A stretch of DNA of 64,000 bases from Sphaerimonospora sp050942215 (GCF_050942215.1 NZ_CP192056.1:3906001-3970000); one strand, 5' to 3'; positions 24,801 to 33,224 are shown, counted from the first letter of the stretch. The notes: generated by a model from the letters alone, not told the origin. Translations and numbers: made by a program.

Positions 24801-25616
24801 TTCTCCTCTCAGCCGGGTTTCCAGTACTCCTACTGGCCGACGGACTCCGATGACGCGCTCCTGGAGCTCGCCTGGGCGGTGACGGTCCACAAGTCGCAGG
24901 GATCGGAGTTCGGAACGACCTTCCTTGTGCTCCCCGCCCGGGCGAACGTCTCACGGGAGCTCATGTACACCGCGCTCACCCGGCAGAAGGACAGGGTCGT
25001 CATTCTCCACGAGGGCACGCTCTCCGACCTGCGCGACCTCGCACAGCCCTGGCGTTCAGAGACGGCCCAGCGGTTAACCGACCTGTTCGAGACGCCGCAC
25101 CCAATAGCACTCAAGATCCGGGGCACGGCCCGCCTCTTCGACCGGAAACTCATGCACGTGTCAGCGAACGGCATCCCGATGGCGTCGAAGAACGAAGTCA
25201 TCATCGCCAGCCTCCTCGACCGGCTCGCCCCCGGGCGATGGCTGTACGAGGAGCCCCTGACCGGAGCCGACGGACGCGTCGTCCGGCCCGATTTCACCAT
25301 CTCGACCAGCGACGGCCTCACAGTTTACTGGGAGCACGCGGGGATGCTCGACCTTCCGGACTACGCCCAGAAGTGGGAACTGAAGAAGGCATGGTACGCC
25401 GAGAACGGCATCCTCCCGCACAGCCAAGGCGGCGGACTCCGCGGTTCGCTCATTTGGACGGACGATCGCAATGGCGCCGACGCCGAGGCCTGGTTGACGT
25501 TTGCGGCCGATGTCCTGGGAATGATGCCTGCCGTCCCGCCGGATCCGGCGGTCGACCGACCAGGTCCGGCACGACGCCTCGTCAAGAGGACGCCACGACG
25601 ACACCCAGACTCCTAG
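21837..25616 (+). CDS. Large RecD-like SF1B helicase with C-terminal PD-(D/E)XK nuclease
   Basis: About 1259 residues if ATG 21837 (MRVPWRDRPWDQF) is used; 21813 is eight codons upstream. Helicase core: Walker A GPAGTGKTTL (about 635), VVIDEASML (Walker B), GDPRQLPPIG and the late motif AWAVTVHKSQGSEF, then LMYTALTRQKDRVVIL. The last 200 residues contain SKNEVIIASLL, RPDFTI and VYWEHAGML, which fit a PD-(D/E)XK nuclease (Glu, Asp, Glu). About 600 N-terminal residues are unassigned. It should unwind and cut DNA. It stands alone in a mobile region, consistent with a single-gene defence or recombination function. Confidence 0.88.
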   Translation: MRVPWRDRPWDQFVCDDPLSNSSCTLLAAIGKGRDDGFEVEHAGAGFDGLDQNRLPCLSERATFMSPLGYTVVKQHPYRHNRALRDHLHDTPVALPGYAFEAVPFRWMNRESFAHEIGHDRVPVFDQAAEDAADAALNYTPPWVMNGDNQRAILDAFFAPVVPGDSLVFIYLKHSPLQEQRTDRLLVGAARITRLAPPPMWNQSGSPPFSSSMWETIVEHSLRTDMADGILLPYQRLIPLVDEGTDIDKALAWAPEGRTVEFSYVTEHLSDDAAIEALTSLQSAAEGMRELGVDLPDASREWLRAQIDRLWQLRGPIPGLPGVLKMIGVQQPYAAARAVITEAGEATDPWDLLQAAFTNPADVPSAIAQHIHASQARIWRKIPSVRQAVLRLLSGLDISPAQVEMLLSGETEVEMTAEDLLENPYYAATCTYGIPEHVPFTTVDRALFPPAHVTWKPPLPDEVKLDDHLDRRRIEALLTDVLERQGRQGDTVVPEGEAVALANDIPLTQPPTLTKIILAGIALDHGGLDEWDAWSPLISVHLADGTSAYKLTRFDDTSAVIRDWVNAQEGRTRLGQVSDARQVLNDALDRDKNVTGALDALEDRARIEKAAGLSALHDAPLSVLIGPAGTGKTTLLRALVEYPGVAAGNVLLLAPTGKAKVQLETKVKLPAKTLASYLSATRRYDAETGRYLVWGDRQPRQHYALVVIDEASMLTEEMLAAALDSFAQVKRLVLVGDPRQLPPIGAGRPFVDLVNKLRPDRFSSWVRVAPGYVELQVPRRQLADGSHGERHDLELAAWFGDSTRGAADEAIWVELADNPDLPTVRYVTWDGRTAVEALTDELKQELGLDGDSDPARAFAVTYGGTISGRYLNWQIGAGERAEDWQILSPTRSRAFGTVELNRHIKRTYRSGDTAWAQRDTWRGNIPKPLGPELIVRGDKVMQTTNKRLSAWPKQGAMSYVANGEIGVAIGFVTPSTKTPKRNLKLSVEFSSQPGFQYSYWPTDSDDALLELAWAVTVHKSQGSEFGTTFLVLPARANVSRELMYTALTRQKDRVVILHEGTLSDLRDLAQPWRSETAQRLTDLFETPHPIALKIRGTARLFDRKLMHVSANGIPMASKNEVIIASLLDRLAPGRWLYEEPLTGADGRVVRPDFTISTSDGLTVYWEHAGMLDLPDYAQKWELKKAWYAENGILPHSQGGGLRGSLIWTDDRNGADAEAWLTFAADVLGMMPAVPPDPAVDRPGPARRLVKRTPRRHPDS

Positions 25617-25699
25617 AAGCCCAGCCTGCCGCGTGCTTTAGCATCTGGCGAGGCGATCTGGCGGCACATCGAGTAGGCACGGCTTCATCCCGGCTTCGC

Positions 25700-25800
25700 T
25701 CACCGGGCCTCTTGGGTGGGCTGCGGCGGCCTTTGACGGGCAGAAACGCACGGTCGAGGTCAAGAAGATGTAGTACACCGTCCCGCACCTTCCTGGCTGT
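25700..25800 (+). pseudogene. GNAT-like relic
   Basis: In one frame the gap after the helicase reads FDGQKRTVEVKKM, a stop, then YTVP (25732-25785). The GNAT protein at 572-1096 has FDEQARTVEVKKMYTVP at its central strand. No start or acetyl-CoA loop is present. It looks like a fragment of a related acetyltransferase gene, too short for certainty. Apart from this, 25617-25867 shows nothing recognisable. Confidence 0.4.
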
Positions 25801-25867
25801 GCGGGGAGTGTAGCGTCGACGTGCCGCATACCTGGGAGGCCCAGGCGGGTCCGGAGAAGGAGGCCAG

Positions 25868-27109
25868 ATGGGCAGTGAGTCTGCCACCCATGATCGGCTC
25901 GCCGAGCTTCTTGCCTCCTATCCGAAAGCACATACCAGGTTGGCCCTTCGGCAGGTCGACGACGGCTGGCAGCTCGATCACGCGTACGTCACCCTCAATG
26001 ATCCTTCCCGGCCAACGGAGCCGCGGCGCTGGCGATACGCCGCCCACCAGTTCCTCGACCAACCCCTGTCGGGGAGGCTGTTGGCAAACCTGCTAGGTGG
26101 CGAGCCGCAGCACATCGATGGACTGCTGGTCACGCCTTCCGAGGCGGTCGCGAACGCGTTGTTCGAGCGCCGGCCCAGCCACCGACCATGGGTTCCAGTC
26201 ACGCTGCCGTGGCCAGTCACCGAGTGGACGATCAGCCGGGCCGGCAACCAGATCCCTTCGCGAACCGATCTGTTGATCGGCGCTGGCCCCTCGTTTCTCA
26301 ACCCTGATGCGGCGTTCGCCGCGTTCATGTACGGTGCCGCGTCTCAGACGATCAGCCAGTCGCCGCTGTGGCGCGTGCACGTGATCCATCCCGAGGCGTA
26401 CCTGGACCGGGTCACGGTCCGGCCAGACTGTCTCATCGTCGACGTCCGTGGGACAGAGGCCGCTGGCACCGCCTTACAGCTCAGCTCCCCCACCACGGAC
26501 ACCTGCCGCACCGTCGGCCGGCGTCGCCGGATCCGGTTTTCGCTGCCCAACGGTATTCCCGACCACTCTTTGCTGGTCCTGCGACGCAGCGACGAACAGC
26601 TCGACTTCCGCTACTTGACCTACCCGGGCCCAGGACGTGTGCCGGACCAGTCTGTGGTGTGGGAAGAACCTGGAATTGGCCTCCAGCTATTGATCAATAC
26701 TGGCGAAGGGCCGCAGGTCGAGTTCAAGGCCCAGCTGCCCGACGGCAATAGCGACAACGCGCGGCGCACGATGCTGAAGACGGTCGCGGCGTTCGCCAGC
26801 GGCGCCGGCGGCACGATCCTCTTCGGCGTCAGCGACGACGGCATGGTGACCGGTCTCGACCCGGCGACCTTGGATCGGCAGCGCGACCGACTGGTCAACA
26901 TGATCAGGGACCTCGTCACCCCCGATCCCCCGTACAGCATCCGGATCGAGGAGATCGGCGGGCTCCCAGTGCTGGTCCTTGAGGTTCAGCCCGGCCGGCG
27001 AGGCGGGTACGCCCTGTTCCCCGACAAGCCTGAGTTCTACGTTCGCCGTGGCGCAACCACGTTCCGGGCTCGAGTCGAGGACATAGCCTCCGCATACGGA
27101 CATTTCTGA
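25868..27109 (+). CDS. AlbA_2 (Schlafen-type) putative DNA-binding protein
   Basis: 413 residues, with AGAAGGAGGCC before ATG 25868. The C-terminal 120 residues form an AlbA_2 domain: VEFKAQLPDGNSDNARRTML, KTVAAFASGAGGTILFGVSDDG and FYVRRGATTFRA are its typical strands. The N-terminal 270 residues are not recognised. AlbA_2 proteins are found in regulators and in defence or Schlafen-like nucleases; no catalytic residues are claimed. Nothing recognisable lies in the 193 bp between it and the next gene. Confidence 0.75.
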   Translation: MGSESATHDRLAELLASYPKAHTRLALRQVDDGWQLDHAYVTLNDPSRPTEPRRWRYAAHQFLDQPLSGRLLANLLGGEPQHIDGLLVTPSEAVANALFERRPSHRPWVPVTLPWPVTEWTISRAGNQIPSRTDLLIGAGPSFLNPDAAFAAFMYGAASQTISQSPLWRVHVIHPEAYLDRVTVRPDCLIVDVRGTEAAGTALQLSSPTTDTCRTVGRRRRIRFSLPNGIPDHSLLVLRRSDEQLDFRYLTYPGPGRVPDQSVVWEEPGIGLQLLINTGEGPQVEFKAQLPDGNSDNARRTMLKTVAAFASGAGGTILFGVSDDGMVTGLDPATLDRQRDRLVNMIRDLVTPDPPYSIRIEEIGGLPVLVLEVQPGRRGGYALFPDKPEFYVRRGATTFRARVEDIASAYGHF

Positions 27110-27302
27110 CCTTGCCACCCTTGGCCCGTCCGGCGAGGGGGTTAACGCGTGGCGAGCTACTGAGTGGGATTTCCTCCAGCTGGCGACTACCCCGGACGCC
27201 TGCTCGTCGCCGCCATGCGCGCCGCCCTCCAGTACCCGCAGCCGAGCCCAAGCCCTGGGCTCAGTGAATCACTAATGCATCGGCGAGCGGAGAAGCCGCA
27301 GG

Positions 27303-27755
27303 TCAGGGTTGGTGGCCGCCGGAGGCTTGGCCGCGTTCGAGGCGGGCGGCGCTGATGATGAAGTTGGCGACGATCTGGCGTCCCCCGTCGGACATCTCGG
27401 CCAACGCACGCAGGGCCTCCCGGTTGAGGCCCGACTCGCCGATTAAGGAGGACGCGGTCACCTGGTCGGCGCTGGCTTCGGCCCCCTCGTCGTCACCGAA
27501 GTAGCCGATCGGCACGCCGAAGAACTTCGCCAACGCCTTCAGCGTCTTGAGCTGAGGGTTGTCCGACCTCCCCGTCCGCAGCTTCCAGATCGTGGTCGAC
27601 GACAGATCTTCGCCCGTCGCCTCGGAGATCACCGCTGCGGCCTCGAGATTGTTCTTCGGCGGCCGGCTGCCCGCCGGCCAGCGGTTCTGGATCAACCATT
27701 CGATCTTTTCGGCGAGGGACCGTGTGGTGTTCGCCGTGCTCGGATCGTCAGCCAC
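27303..27755 (-). CDS. XRE-family regulator, EspR-like
   Basis: 150 residues. The HTH is in AAVISEATGEDLSSTTIWKL, then RTGRSDNPQLKTLKALAKFFGVPIGYF. The following helical region (LRALAEMSDGGRQIVANFI) resembles the dimerisation part of mycobacterial EspR. It lies divergent from the mobile-element genes at 27895 with palindromic sites between and is probably their repressor. Confidence 0.82.
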   Translation of the reverse strand: MADDPSTANTTRSLAEKIEWLIQNRWPAGSRPPKNNLEAAAVISEATGEDLSSTTIWKLRTGRSDNPQLKTLKALAKFFGVPIGYFGDDEGAEASADQVTASSLIGESGLNREALRALAEMSDGGRQIVANFIISAARLERGQASGGHQP

Positions 27756-27795
27756 TGCTCACCACATCAACTTCGAGCGACACGCGCCCTGCTTC

Positions 27796-27863
27796 ATCAC
27801 TTTTAGTTGACAGATGGTGACGCAGAGTGCCTATTCTGTGCTCGTCATCAACTTCAGTTGATG
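27796..27863. promoter_or_regulatory. Divergent promoter with two palindromic operators
   Basis: A perfect inverted repeat CATCAACT-TC-AGTTGATG occupies 27846-27863. A weaker version, ATCACT-TTT-AGTTGA, lies at about 27796-27810. Between and overlapping them is a sigma-70-like promoter: TTGACA at 27807-27812 and TATTCT at 27832-27837 with a long 19-bp spacer. The half-site ATCAACTTC also appears near 27766. The layout suits repression of the rightward genes, and self-control, by the XRE regulator. Confidence 0.65.
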
Positions 27864-27894
27864 GAGTCCGCCTCTCCACGCCCGAAGGTTACCG

Positions 27895-28170
27895 ATGCCA
27901 GCCACACCAATGCGAGCACCCGACGAGAGCGCAGCGCGCCACCAAAGGCTCGTTCGACTCGGCCTGGAGGTCAGCCGCCACCGACCGGCCCGGCTGATCC
28001 GCCGCCCCAACGGCCAGTGGGCACTCACGGTCGGCGCCGAAACCGTGTACTGCGCCGGAGCCGAAGGCGTCTACGCCTATGTCACCCACCACGGCCTGAT
28101 CCTCTCCCCCGCCAACGACGAGGGCATCCTCCGAGCTGCCACTCACCTGGCCGGAGGTTGCACTCGGTGA
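27895..28170 (+). CDS. Small mobile-element protein, function unknown
   Basis: 91 residues. It is basic at the N-terminus (RHQRLVRLGLEVSRHRPARL), then GAETVYCAGAEGVYAYVTHHGL. It is the first gene after the operator region and overlaps the DUF2637 gene by 4 bp, placing it in the integrative-element operon. Confidence 0.6.
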   Translation: MPATPMRAPDESAARHQRLVRLGLEVSRHRPARLIRRPNGQWALTVGAETVYCAGAEGVYAYVTHHGLILSPANDEGILRAATHLAGGCTR

Positions 28171-29021
28171 CCCGCAGCCTGCCTCATGCCGTCGCTCTGG
28201 CCGCCTGCGTCGTGGCACCTCTTGTAGTCGCCTTGGCCGTGCTGGGCGGGATCGGCTCGTTCGCCACGCTCCACTCCCTGGCCGAGCCGTGGTTCGGGTC
28301 GTATGGCTGGATCGTGCCAATCGGGATCGACGTCGGCATCCTGGCCCTGCTCGCCTGGGACCTGCTGATGGAGTTCGCCGACCTGCCCTGGCCAGTCCTG
28401 CGCTGGGTCGCCTGGGCGTTCATCACCGCCACCGTCGTCCTCAACATCGCCGCCGCCCACGGCGATGCGGTCGCCGGTCTCATGCACGCCGCGATGCCCG
28501 TCCTGTTCGTCACCGTCATCGAGGGCATCCGTCACCTCATCCGCCGTCTGGTCGGCCTGGCCACCGGCACCCGCCGCGAACGTGTCCCGCTGTCGCGCTG
28601 GATCCTGGCCCCGGCGTCCAGCTTCCTGCTGTGGCGGCGCATGGTGCTGTGGAACATCACCAGCTACCCCCGCGGTCTCCAGCTCGAATACCTCCACCTG
28701 CAGGCGATCTCCGACCTCCACCAGACCCATGGCCGGTGGCTGTGGCGCTGGAAGGCACCCCTGTCCGAGCGCATCGCCGTACGGCTTCAGCTCGCCGGCG
28801 CCGCCTTCCCCGCCGCAGTGCCCGCACAGGCCGAGCAGCCAGACGGCGACGAGCAGCTCATTCGGGCCGCCCAGGCGATCGTCTCGGAGGCCGAACAGCG
28901 CGGTGTACGGCTCAGCCAGATGGACCTGGCCGCCCAGCTCCGCGCCCAGGGCCATCGCATCGCCAACGAACGGCTGCGCTGGCTCGCCACCACCATCGGG
29001 CTCCGCCGCGAACCCGTCTGA
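28167..29021 (+). CDS. DUF2637 membrane protein of an integrative element
   Basis: 284 residues from GTG 28167. Four hydrophobic stretches fill the first 150 residues (LAACVVAPLVVALAVLGGI; WIVPIGIDVGILALLAW; VLRWVAWAFITATVVLNIAA; LMHAAMPVLFVTVIEGI), the DUF2637 arrangement. The C-terminal about 70 residues form a helical, HTH-like segment (GVRLSQMDLAAQLRAQGHRI). Such genes are common in actinomycete integrative conjugative elements and plasmids, often near transfer or replication genes. The exact role is unproven. Confidence 0.85.
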   Translation: MTRSLPHAVALAACVVAPLVVALAVLGGIGSFATLHSLAEPWFGSYGWIVPIGIDVGILALLAWDLLMEFADLPWPVLRWVAWAFITATVVLNIAAAHGDAVAGLMHAAMPVLFVTVIEGIRHLIRRLVGLATGTRRERVPLSRWILAPASSFLLWRRMVLWNITSYPRGLQLEYLHLQAISDLHQTHGRWLWRWKAPLSERIAVRLQLAGAAFPAAVPAQAEQPDGDEQLIRAAQAIVSEAEQRGVRLSQMDLAAQLRAQGHRIANERLRWLATTIGLRREPV

Positions 29022-29033
29022 GGACACGCCGTC

Positions 29034-30095
29034 ATGCTCATCGCCATACACCGGCACGCCGAGCGCTTCTACCAGGCTCACCTCGGCGGCAGCTGGGTCC
29101 CGGACTACCTGCGCAATCGCGGCTTCGACGTCGACGTCCAGCGCCAGTGGCGTATCGGCTACGCCCCCAATGAATGGCGCGCGCTCACCCGGCACCTGCG
29201 CCGCCTCGGCTACACCGACACCGCCATCGAAGCCTCCGGCCTGTCCCGGCGAAGCACCCGCGGCATGCTCATCGACTTCTTCCGCGACCGGGCCATGTTC
29301 CCAATCACCAAACGAGACGAGACCACGATCGCGTTCATCGGCCGTAGCCGCGACAAGGAGCCGAAATACCTCAACAGCCCGAACACCCCCATCTACACCA
29401 AGGGGCGGACGATGTTCGGCCTGCACGCATTCACCCCCGGCACAACGCCCGTGATCACCGAAGGTCCACTGGACGCCCTCGCCATCACCGTCGCCGGTCG
29501 CGGCCACCTGGCCGGGCTCGCCTTGTGCGGCACCAGCCTGACCCCCGACCAGGTCAAGACGCTGGACATGGCCCACGACCTGCGTGCTAGCGGTGTCCTG
29601 GTCGCCTTCGACGGCGACCGCGCCGGACGATACGCCGCCGCGCGCGCTTACCCGCTGCTCAAAAGCGCCGGTATGGCCGCGGCCCTCGTCCTCCCGACCG
29701 GCTGGGATCCGGCCTGCGTGCTCGGCGACGCCGGGGCGAACACACTCTCAACGCTGCTGCGCGAGCAGGTACGTCCGCTGGCCGACCTGGTGATCGACGC
29801 GGCCATCGAGCCCTGGCAGCGATCTCTCCAGTACCCCGAAGGCCGCATCGGCGCGCTCCGTGCAGCCGGCGCGGCGATCGCCGCCATGGCACCCCATGAC
29901 GTGGCTCGGCAGGTGGCCCGAGTCGCGGCCTGGCTCAACTTCGACCACGCGACCGTCACCGAGACCACGGCCGACTCGGTCACCGCCCGCCTGGTCATCA
30001 CCGACTTCCCGGTGGCGCCCACATCCGGCGGCACGGCCGCGAGATCCATGGAAAGGAGATCAGATGGAAGACCACTACGCGGACCCACTCCCTGA
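29034..30095 (+). CDS. Toprim DNA primase-like protein
   Basis: 353 residues. The first part resembles the DnaG catalytic N-lobe (YLRNRGFDVDVQRQWRIGYA; IAFIGRSRDKEPKYLNSPNT; KGRTMFGL). The Toprim motifs follow: VITEGPLDALAI (Glu) and LVAFDGDRAGRYAA (Asp-x-Asp). It lacks the N-terminal zinc-binding domain of chromosomal DnaG, as many element-encoded primases do. It probably primes replication of the integrative element. It overlaps the next gene by 32 bp. Confidence 0.85.
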   Translation: MLIAIHRHAERFYQAHLGGSWVPDYLRNRGFDVDVQRQWRIGYAPNEWRALTRHLRRLGYTDTAIEASGLSRRSTRGMLIDFFRDRAMFPITKRDETTIAFIGRSRDKEPKYLNSPNTPIYTKGRTMFGLHAFTPGTTPVITEGPLDALAITVAGRGHLAGLALCGTSLTPDQVKTLDMAHDLRASGVLVAFDGDRAGRYAAARAYPLLKSAGMAAALVLPTGWDPACVLGDAGANTLSTLLREQVRPLADLVIDAAIEPWQRSLQYPEGRIGALRAAGAAIAAMAPHDVARQVARVAAWLNFDHATVTETTADSVTARLVITDFPVAPTSGGTAARSMERRSDGRPLRGPTP

Positions 30096-30708
30096 GGCGG
30101 CGGCCTACGGGTTCCAACGCGCCCTGCAAATAGCCCCGGCGGCTGTGACGACGGCGCAGGTCCTGCTGCAGATGAAGACCCAACGCCTCCGCGAGCAGAC
30201 CGAACGGCAACGTCAGGCGGCCGAGACGCTGCACGCTCAGGAGCGGGCCGAGCATCACACGGCACGGCTGCAATGGTTGCCCGCCAACAACCCCGCCTGG
30301 CTGCGCAGCGCCGACCTCCTGCAGGTGAGCCGCGCCTGGGGAGCCGCCATGCCGTACGCGGCGCACGACCCAGGAGCCGAACGGGCTCGGTTGAAGTGCG
30401 AGGAACGACTCCGGCAGGTCCATCCCTACGGCATGAACCGATACGACCGGCTCCGGGCAGACGGCCTCAACCCTGCCGACGCCATGCGGCAAGCCGCGCC
30501 GTTCTTCGCCCGCGAGCCGTCCCCTCGGACCGGCCACCTGGCACCTATACGCAAAGAGCTCCCCGCAGCCGTGAAACTCGCACAGCAGGACTTCCCCCAC
30601 TCGATCAACGACGCCGTGTGGGCGAACCGGTCCGGGATGACGGCGGCGGCGACAGCCGCACCCGCATCGACTCAGAGACAGCGACCTGCACTGAATCGCA
30701 AACAGTGA
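30064..30708 (+). CDS. Element-associated hypothetical protein
   Basis: 214 residues from ATG 30064, which has AAAGGAGATCAG upstream. It is largely helical, with a charged Gln/Arg-rich coiled-coil stretch (MKTQRLREQTERQRQAAETL) at about 38-57. The C-terminal half is conserved-looking but not recognised (YGMNRYDRLRADGLNPADAM). It follows the primase with overlap, so it is likely part of the same replication/transfer operon. Confidence 0.6.
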   Translation: MEDHYADPLPEAAAYGFQRALQIAPAAVTTAQVLLQMKTQRLREQTERQRQAAETLHAQERAEHHTARLQWLPANNPAWLRSADLLQVSRAWGAAMPYAAHDPGAERARLKCEERLRQVHPYGMNRYDRLRADGLNPADAMRQAAPFFAREPSPRTGHLAPIRKELPAAVKLAQQDFPHSINDAVWANRSGMTAAATAAPASTQRQRPALNRKQ

Positions 30709-30734
30709 CGACTCGATAACGGAATGATGCGAGC

Positions 30735-30950
30735 ATGGACGCTCTGGCGAACAGCATCGTCTTCTGGATCGGACTGATGCTGCTGCTCGTAGTGGTGTTC
30801 CTCCTACCGACCATCATCGGTGTTTTACGCAGGGTTGAGAACTTCGCCCTGCTTTTCGCCCTCAACTGCCTCGGCGAGCTGACCTGCATCGGCTGGCCGG
30901 CCGCGCTGATCGCGGCGTTCCTGCTCCCCAGGCGCCAAGACCGCTGGTGA
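30735..30950 (+). CDS. Superinfection-immunity-like small membrane protein
   Basis: 71 residues with two hydrophobic helices (IVFWIGLMLLLVVVFLLPTI and ELTCIGWPAALIAAFLL) separated by RRVENFALLFALNCLGE. The LPTI...R...N...LN...GW pattern matches the superinfection immunity family of T4 Imm-like proteins, which block DNA injection at the membrane. Its place at the end of the element operon fits a superinfection-exclusion role. Confidence 0.65.
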   Translation: MDALANSIVFWIGLMLLLVVVFLLPTIIGVLRRVENFALLFALNCLGELTCIGWPAALIAAFLLPRRQDRW

Positions 30951-31002
30951 CCACCACTAACGAGCCGATGTGGGTGCAGCTCTTCTGCAGTGAGCTGATC
31001 GG

Positions 31003-31980
31003 TCAGGCTGTGAGGGTGTATCGGTCCTGGTGACGGATTTGATGGACGCGTTGGTGCTCGCGGGCGAGGTGATAGCGCCAGTAGGCTGCGAAGTCTCCGC
31101 AGGTGATCAGCGCGCGGAGTTTCAGGATGGCTTCGGCACCCGGTAGGCCCCAGCGGGCGCCGGTGATGTCGAGGCGGTCGCCGATGAGGTGGCGGCAGGC
31201 TCCTTCGATGACGCCGGTGGCGATCGGCCAGCCGGCCTCCAGGGCGTGGTCGTAGCGCAGGAATTCGGCGTGGCCGGTCAGGTAGCGGATGCATGCGTCG
31301 ATGCCGCCACGCTGCTGGGCGGTCAGGCCGGCCGTGGCGGCCTGGGCGTCGAGGGTGGCCACGACGTGATCGAGGTGACCGGCCAGCAGGGCGAGCGCAT
31401 GGGCGGCGACCCAGTCCTCGGCGGCCGGATCATCGGTGGCATGCAGGCACCACGCCGCTTTCCACAGGTATTCCAGCACGTGGATCAGGTCAATGACGAT
31501 GTGGATCCGTATGTCGCGGCGTTCGGCTTCGCCGCGGATGAGATCGAGCTGGTGGCGGGCGCCGTCGACCAGTACCACCCAGGCCCGCGCGTGAAGGGGG
31601 TCACGGGCTTCGGCATGGTCGAACATCTTCGCGATCACCTCGCCGGGGCCGGCGGCCGCTGATCCGTACAGCCACTTGCTCTCGACCTTGGGTCCGGGCC
31701 GCAGCGGCCGGTGCCCGTGCCGTCCGCCGGGAGGTGCGATCACGTCATGAGGACGGCGTGGTGCGGGCAGGGCGTCGTAGACCAGGGCGAGGGTGACCAT
31801 GCGTTTACGGCAGGATTTCTCCCCCGAGGCCAGACGGGTGCGGAAGGTGCTCGTTCGGCGCTCGGCCGCTTTGGCCGTGGCCGGCCGCAACGCCTGCGGT
31901 CGCATCACCACCCGCGGAGAGGACCACAAGCTCCTCGCTGGTGCGCGGGACCGGCATCTGCTGGGCGTAGAAGCCTGCAC
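31003..31980 (-). pseudogene. ISKra4-family transposase, frameshifted and 5'-truncated
   Basis: The long intact part reads VVMRPQALRPATAKAAER, GEKSCRKRMVTLALVYDALP, VLVDGARHQLDLI, HIVIDLIHVLEYLWKAAW and GVIEGACRHLIGDRLDITGA, all typical of ISKra4 DDE transposases, ending at 31003. Just upstream the family sequence continues in a different frame (GFYAQQMPVPRTSEELVVLS, about 31915-31980), so there is a frameshift near 31900. Further upstream the similarity stops where an IS4-type relic begins. No intact element ends were identified. Confidence 0.75.
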
Positions 31981-32291
31981 CGCCGCCACGGCGGCTGAGA
32001 TCGACCCCGACCGGATCAAGTTCCTGGGCCCGTCCGCATCGCGCCCCTCGGTCACCGACCGCGCGGCCTTTTCCCCCTGAGCCATCCGACGCCTCCTAGA
32101 CTCAAATCCTCTACCAAGTCGCGCACCGGCGGAACGTGAACCCTCACCGCCGCCACCGCTCCTACCCACGAGGCGTCAAACGCTCTCGCAGGAGCAGCTA
32201 CCGTGAGCGGCGCCCCTCTGACAAGGGCATCCGGTACGCGGGTCCACCGACCGTCGCGCTCTTGCCCACACCCTCAGCCGCCCGGCGATAA
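31976..32291 (+). pseudogene. IS4-family transposase, 3' remnant
   Basis: On the plus strand AEIDPDRIKF and VTDRAAFSP stop at 32080, and a second frame then reads RRHRSYPRGVKRSRRSSYRE and DKGIRYAGPP to a TAA at 32289-32291. This succession is the usual C-terminus of actinobacterial IS4-family transposases (ARHNSYRVKKP-type tail). Only this end remains and it is split over at least two frames. It abuts the truncated ISKra4 gene head to head, so one insertion probably cut the other. The 144 bp to the next fragment show nothing further. Confidence 0.6.
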
Positions 32292-32435
32292 ACATGATCA
32301 ACTGCTATCTAAACGGCATTGGCGACATGGCCGGGGCCGATGATGCCCCGGCAGCTCGCGCCGCACGGAGGCCCGTGACCTCGCCGGCGGCGATAATCAA
32401 CGGGCCGGAGTGCACGCCGTGGCTAGGGTTTCGGC

Positions 32436-32650
32436 ATGTCTGAACTAGAACGGCTCCACTGGCAGCTGAACGTGTCCTGGTCCCTGCTGTCCCTGCACCT
32501 GGAGCAGGTGACCGATGAGGAAGCCCTGTGGGAGCCTGTGTCGAACTGCCGGAACGTCCGTCAGAAGACGGACGGGAGGTGTGCGGCCGACTGGGCCGTT
32601 CCGGAGCCAGAACCGATCCCGGTGTCGACTGTCGGGTGGGTAGTTTTCGG
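32436..32650 (+). pseudogene. DinB-family protein, N-terminal fragment
   Basis: It starts at ATG 32436 (MSELERLHWQLNVSWSLLSL) and continues with LWEPVSNC, DGRCAADWAVPEPEPIPVST and GWVVFG, the first third of actinobacterial DinB/DUF664-type proteins. After about residue 72 the family sequence ends abruptly and the frame runs into unrelated sequence. The metal-binding His residues further along are lost, so it cannot be functional. Confidence 0.65.
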
Positions 32651-33145
32651 CAGGCGCAAGGCCGACCTGCGCTACCACGTGACCGGGCACACCCAGCTCC
32701 GCTTGAGATACAAGCGATCGGTCGACGCGATGGCCACCCAATGCGGCGACCTGGTCACGCAGGAGACCGACAGGGGTGGCTCGGACACCAACACCCGCGC
32801 CGCGCTGGAGGCGATCGCCCATCTCGTGCACGGCGTTCCCGACGATGTCGCCCGCGCCCTCGACGGCTGGGTGCGCCAGGCCTGGCAGGTTCGCGACATC
32901 GTCGAGGAGGACCGCGGGGAACCGCTGCGCGCGCTGCGCGGACAGCTGCCGCCGGCGTGCCCGTACTGCAAAACCTTCAGTCTGCGCCTGGTGCGGGGCC
33001 TACGGCCGGGCGCGGTGCGCGAACCGCGAGTGCGTCGACCCCCACGGGACGGCCGGTCGGCCGAATTGACAAGAACCGGATCACCGGACGCGCCATGCTG
33101 GTCTGGGCCGATGGCCGGACCATCTACTGTGAGGAGGCGCCGTAA
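32651..33145 (+). pseudogene. Mobile-element zinc-ribbon protein, frameshifted
   Basis: Fused in frame to the DinB piece is part of a protein with NTRAALEAIAHLVHGVPDDV, DGWVRQAWQVRDIVEED and LPPACPYCKTFSLRL, where CPYC is half a zinc ribbon. The second half (ARCANRECVDPHG) is in a second frame around 33010-33050, and the ending (GRIDKNRITGRAMLVWADGR, stop at 33145) is in a third. Two frameshifts therefore break what was probably a phage- or element-borne protein. Confidence 0.65.
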
Positions 33146-33224
33146 TCATGGTTATGGCTTCAAGTGTGCCGTGCCGCTCCGGGTCTCCTCCATACTTCCT
33201 GTAGACGGCGTAAAGCTCCCGAGA

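Noticed and set aside
28143..29576. 477-codon minus-strand open frame opposite the DUF2637 and primase genes
   Set aside because: Its translation is low-complexity Gly/Val/Ala/Glu typical of antisense high-GC DNA; the plus-strand genes have membrane segments and Toprim motifs.
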